From Dehalococcoidales bacterium (GTDB taxonomy: Bacteria; Chloroflexota; Dehalococcoidia; Dehalococcoidales; UBA3254), in assembly GCA_016926695.1 (NCBI GenBank), contig JAFGOB010000132.1, forward strand, positions 1-25,455: a DNA stretch of 25,455 bases. The letters are read 5' to 3'. The translations under genes were made by a program, and so were the position numbers. A model generated the notes under the pieces. It worked only from the letters and a program-made list of their open reading frames with translations, did not search any database and was not told the origin of the DNA. Below, in pieces: positions 25,234 to 25,455 of this stretch. Numbering within the stretch: position 1 is the first letter of the stretch; each line of letters begins with the position of its first letter.

Positions 25234-25455
25234 CTCCAAACCTTCAATAATCTACCCACCATGCCCGGATTACCTGCAGAGCCTGTGATAGGGACTATTC
25301 TCCCTATACGCCCGATCCGTTATATTTATCGACTATTCTGAGGCATACCGGCCCTCCTTAACAACTTCCGGGGTGCCGTGAGAATCGTCCATGCCTCTTG
25401 TCAGAGTCACCATGAAGTATGAAAGTCGAGTCGAGCAGCCGGCTGAGCCAGGGAC
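25234..25455. other. Non-coding right edge
   Basis: No gene, start signal or RNA gene is recognised. Two dyads are visible: ATAGGGA (25288-25294) with TCCCTAT (25301-25307), and GGCA..CCGG / CCGG..TGCC between about 25342 and 25379. The word GTGCCGTGAGAATCG near 25373 is partly shared, as reverse complement, with the left edge of the window (GATTCTCACGGC at 129-140). Confidence 0.5.

Overview
This 25.5 kb window is bacterial chromosome. It is densely packed and almost entirely coded on the minus strand; only a threonine-synthase-like gene and groES-groEL run on the plus strand. I see no rRNA, tRNA, CRISPR array, transposase or phage gene. Three things suggest Chloroflexota, possibly class Dehalococcoidia: the gene order recA-recX-rny-ymdB-PHP-plsY next to an anaerobe-type acyl-CoA/EtfD-like gene set, a DUF2851 protein, and dispersed intergenic repeats of the type ending in GCAATGACA. 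That placement is inference from gene content; 16S or marker-gene phylogeny would decide it.

Layout, left to right. 1-542: non-coding, with GC-rich dyads and one dispersed repeat. 543-5552 (minus): an acyl-CoA metabolism block containing an SDR dehydrogenase, a DUF35 zinc-ribbon/OB protein, a SCP2-type thiolase and a large membrane-bound iron-sulfur protein (cytochrome b-like region, two ferredoxin motifs, two CCG domains) of the type that passes electrons from ETF to quinone. 5647-8555 (minus): B-box/membrane protein, plsY, PHP phosphoesterase and ymdB. 8783-12431 (minus): rny, recX and recA, with a perfect terminator hairpin between recA and recX. 12650-15181 (minus): an MMPL/RND-type exporter whose predicted promoter would give an almost leaderless mRNA. 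15460-16809 (plus): a threonine-synthase-like enzyme preceded by a hairpin leader. 16810-17217: non-coding palindromes and a repeat copy.

17218-21114 (minus) is a complete thiamine operon: promoter, TPP riboswitch, intrinsic terminator, thiamine pyrophosphokinase, MTH1187-type thiamine-binding protein, then ThiX permease, ThiY lipoprotein and ThiZ ATPase. When TPP is plentiful the terminator should close the operon. The products import thiamine or a precursor, bind it and phosphorylate it to TPP.

21096-22870 (minus) holds the least explained piece: a DUF2851 protein of unknown function with an unusual C-terminal cysteine cluster, downstream of a small XRE regulator. Palindromes ACACG(T/C)TAACGTGT and a half-site lie in or next to the predicted promoters of both genes. 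I read this as a self-regulated two-gene cassette. 22855-23191 is a divergent control region with a nested inverted repeat, a sigma-70-type promoter and a CIRCE (HrcA) operator that drives groES-groEL (23192-25144), which ends at a strong terminator. The last 300 bases have no recognisable gene.
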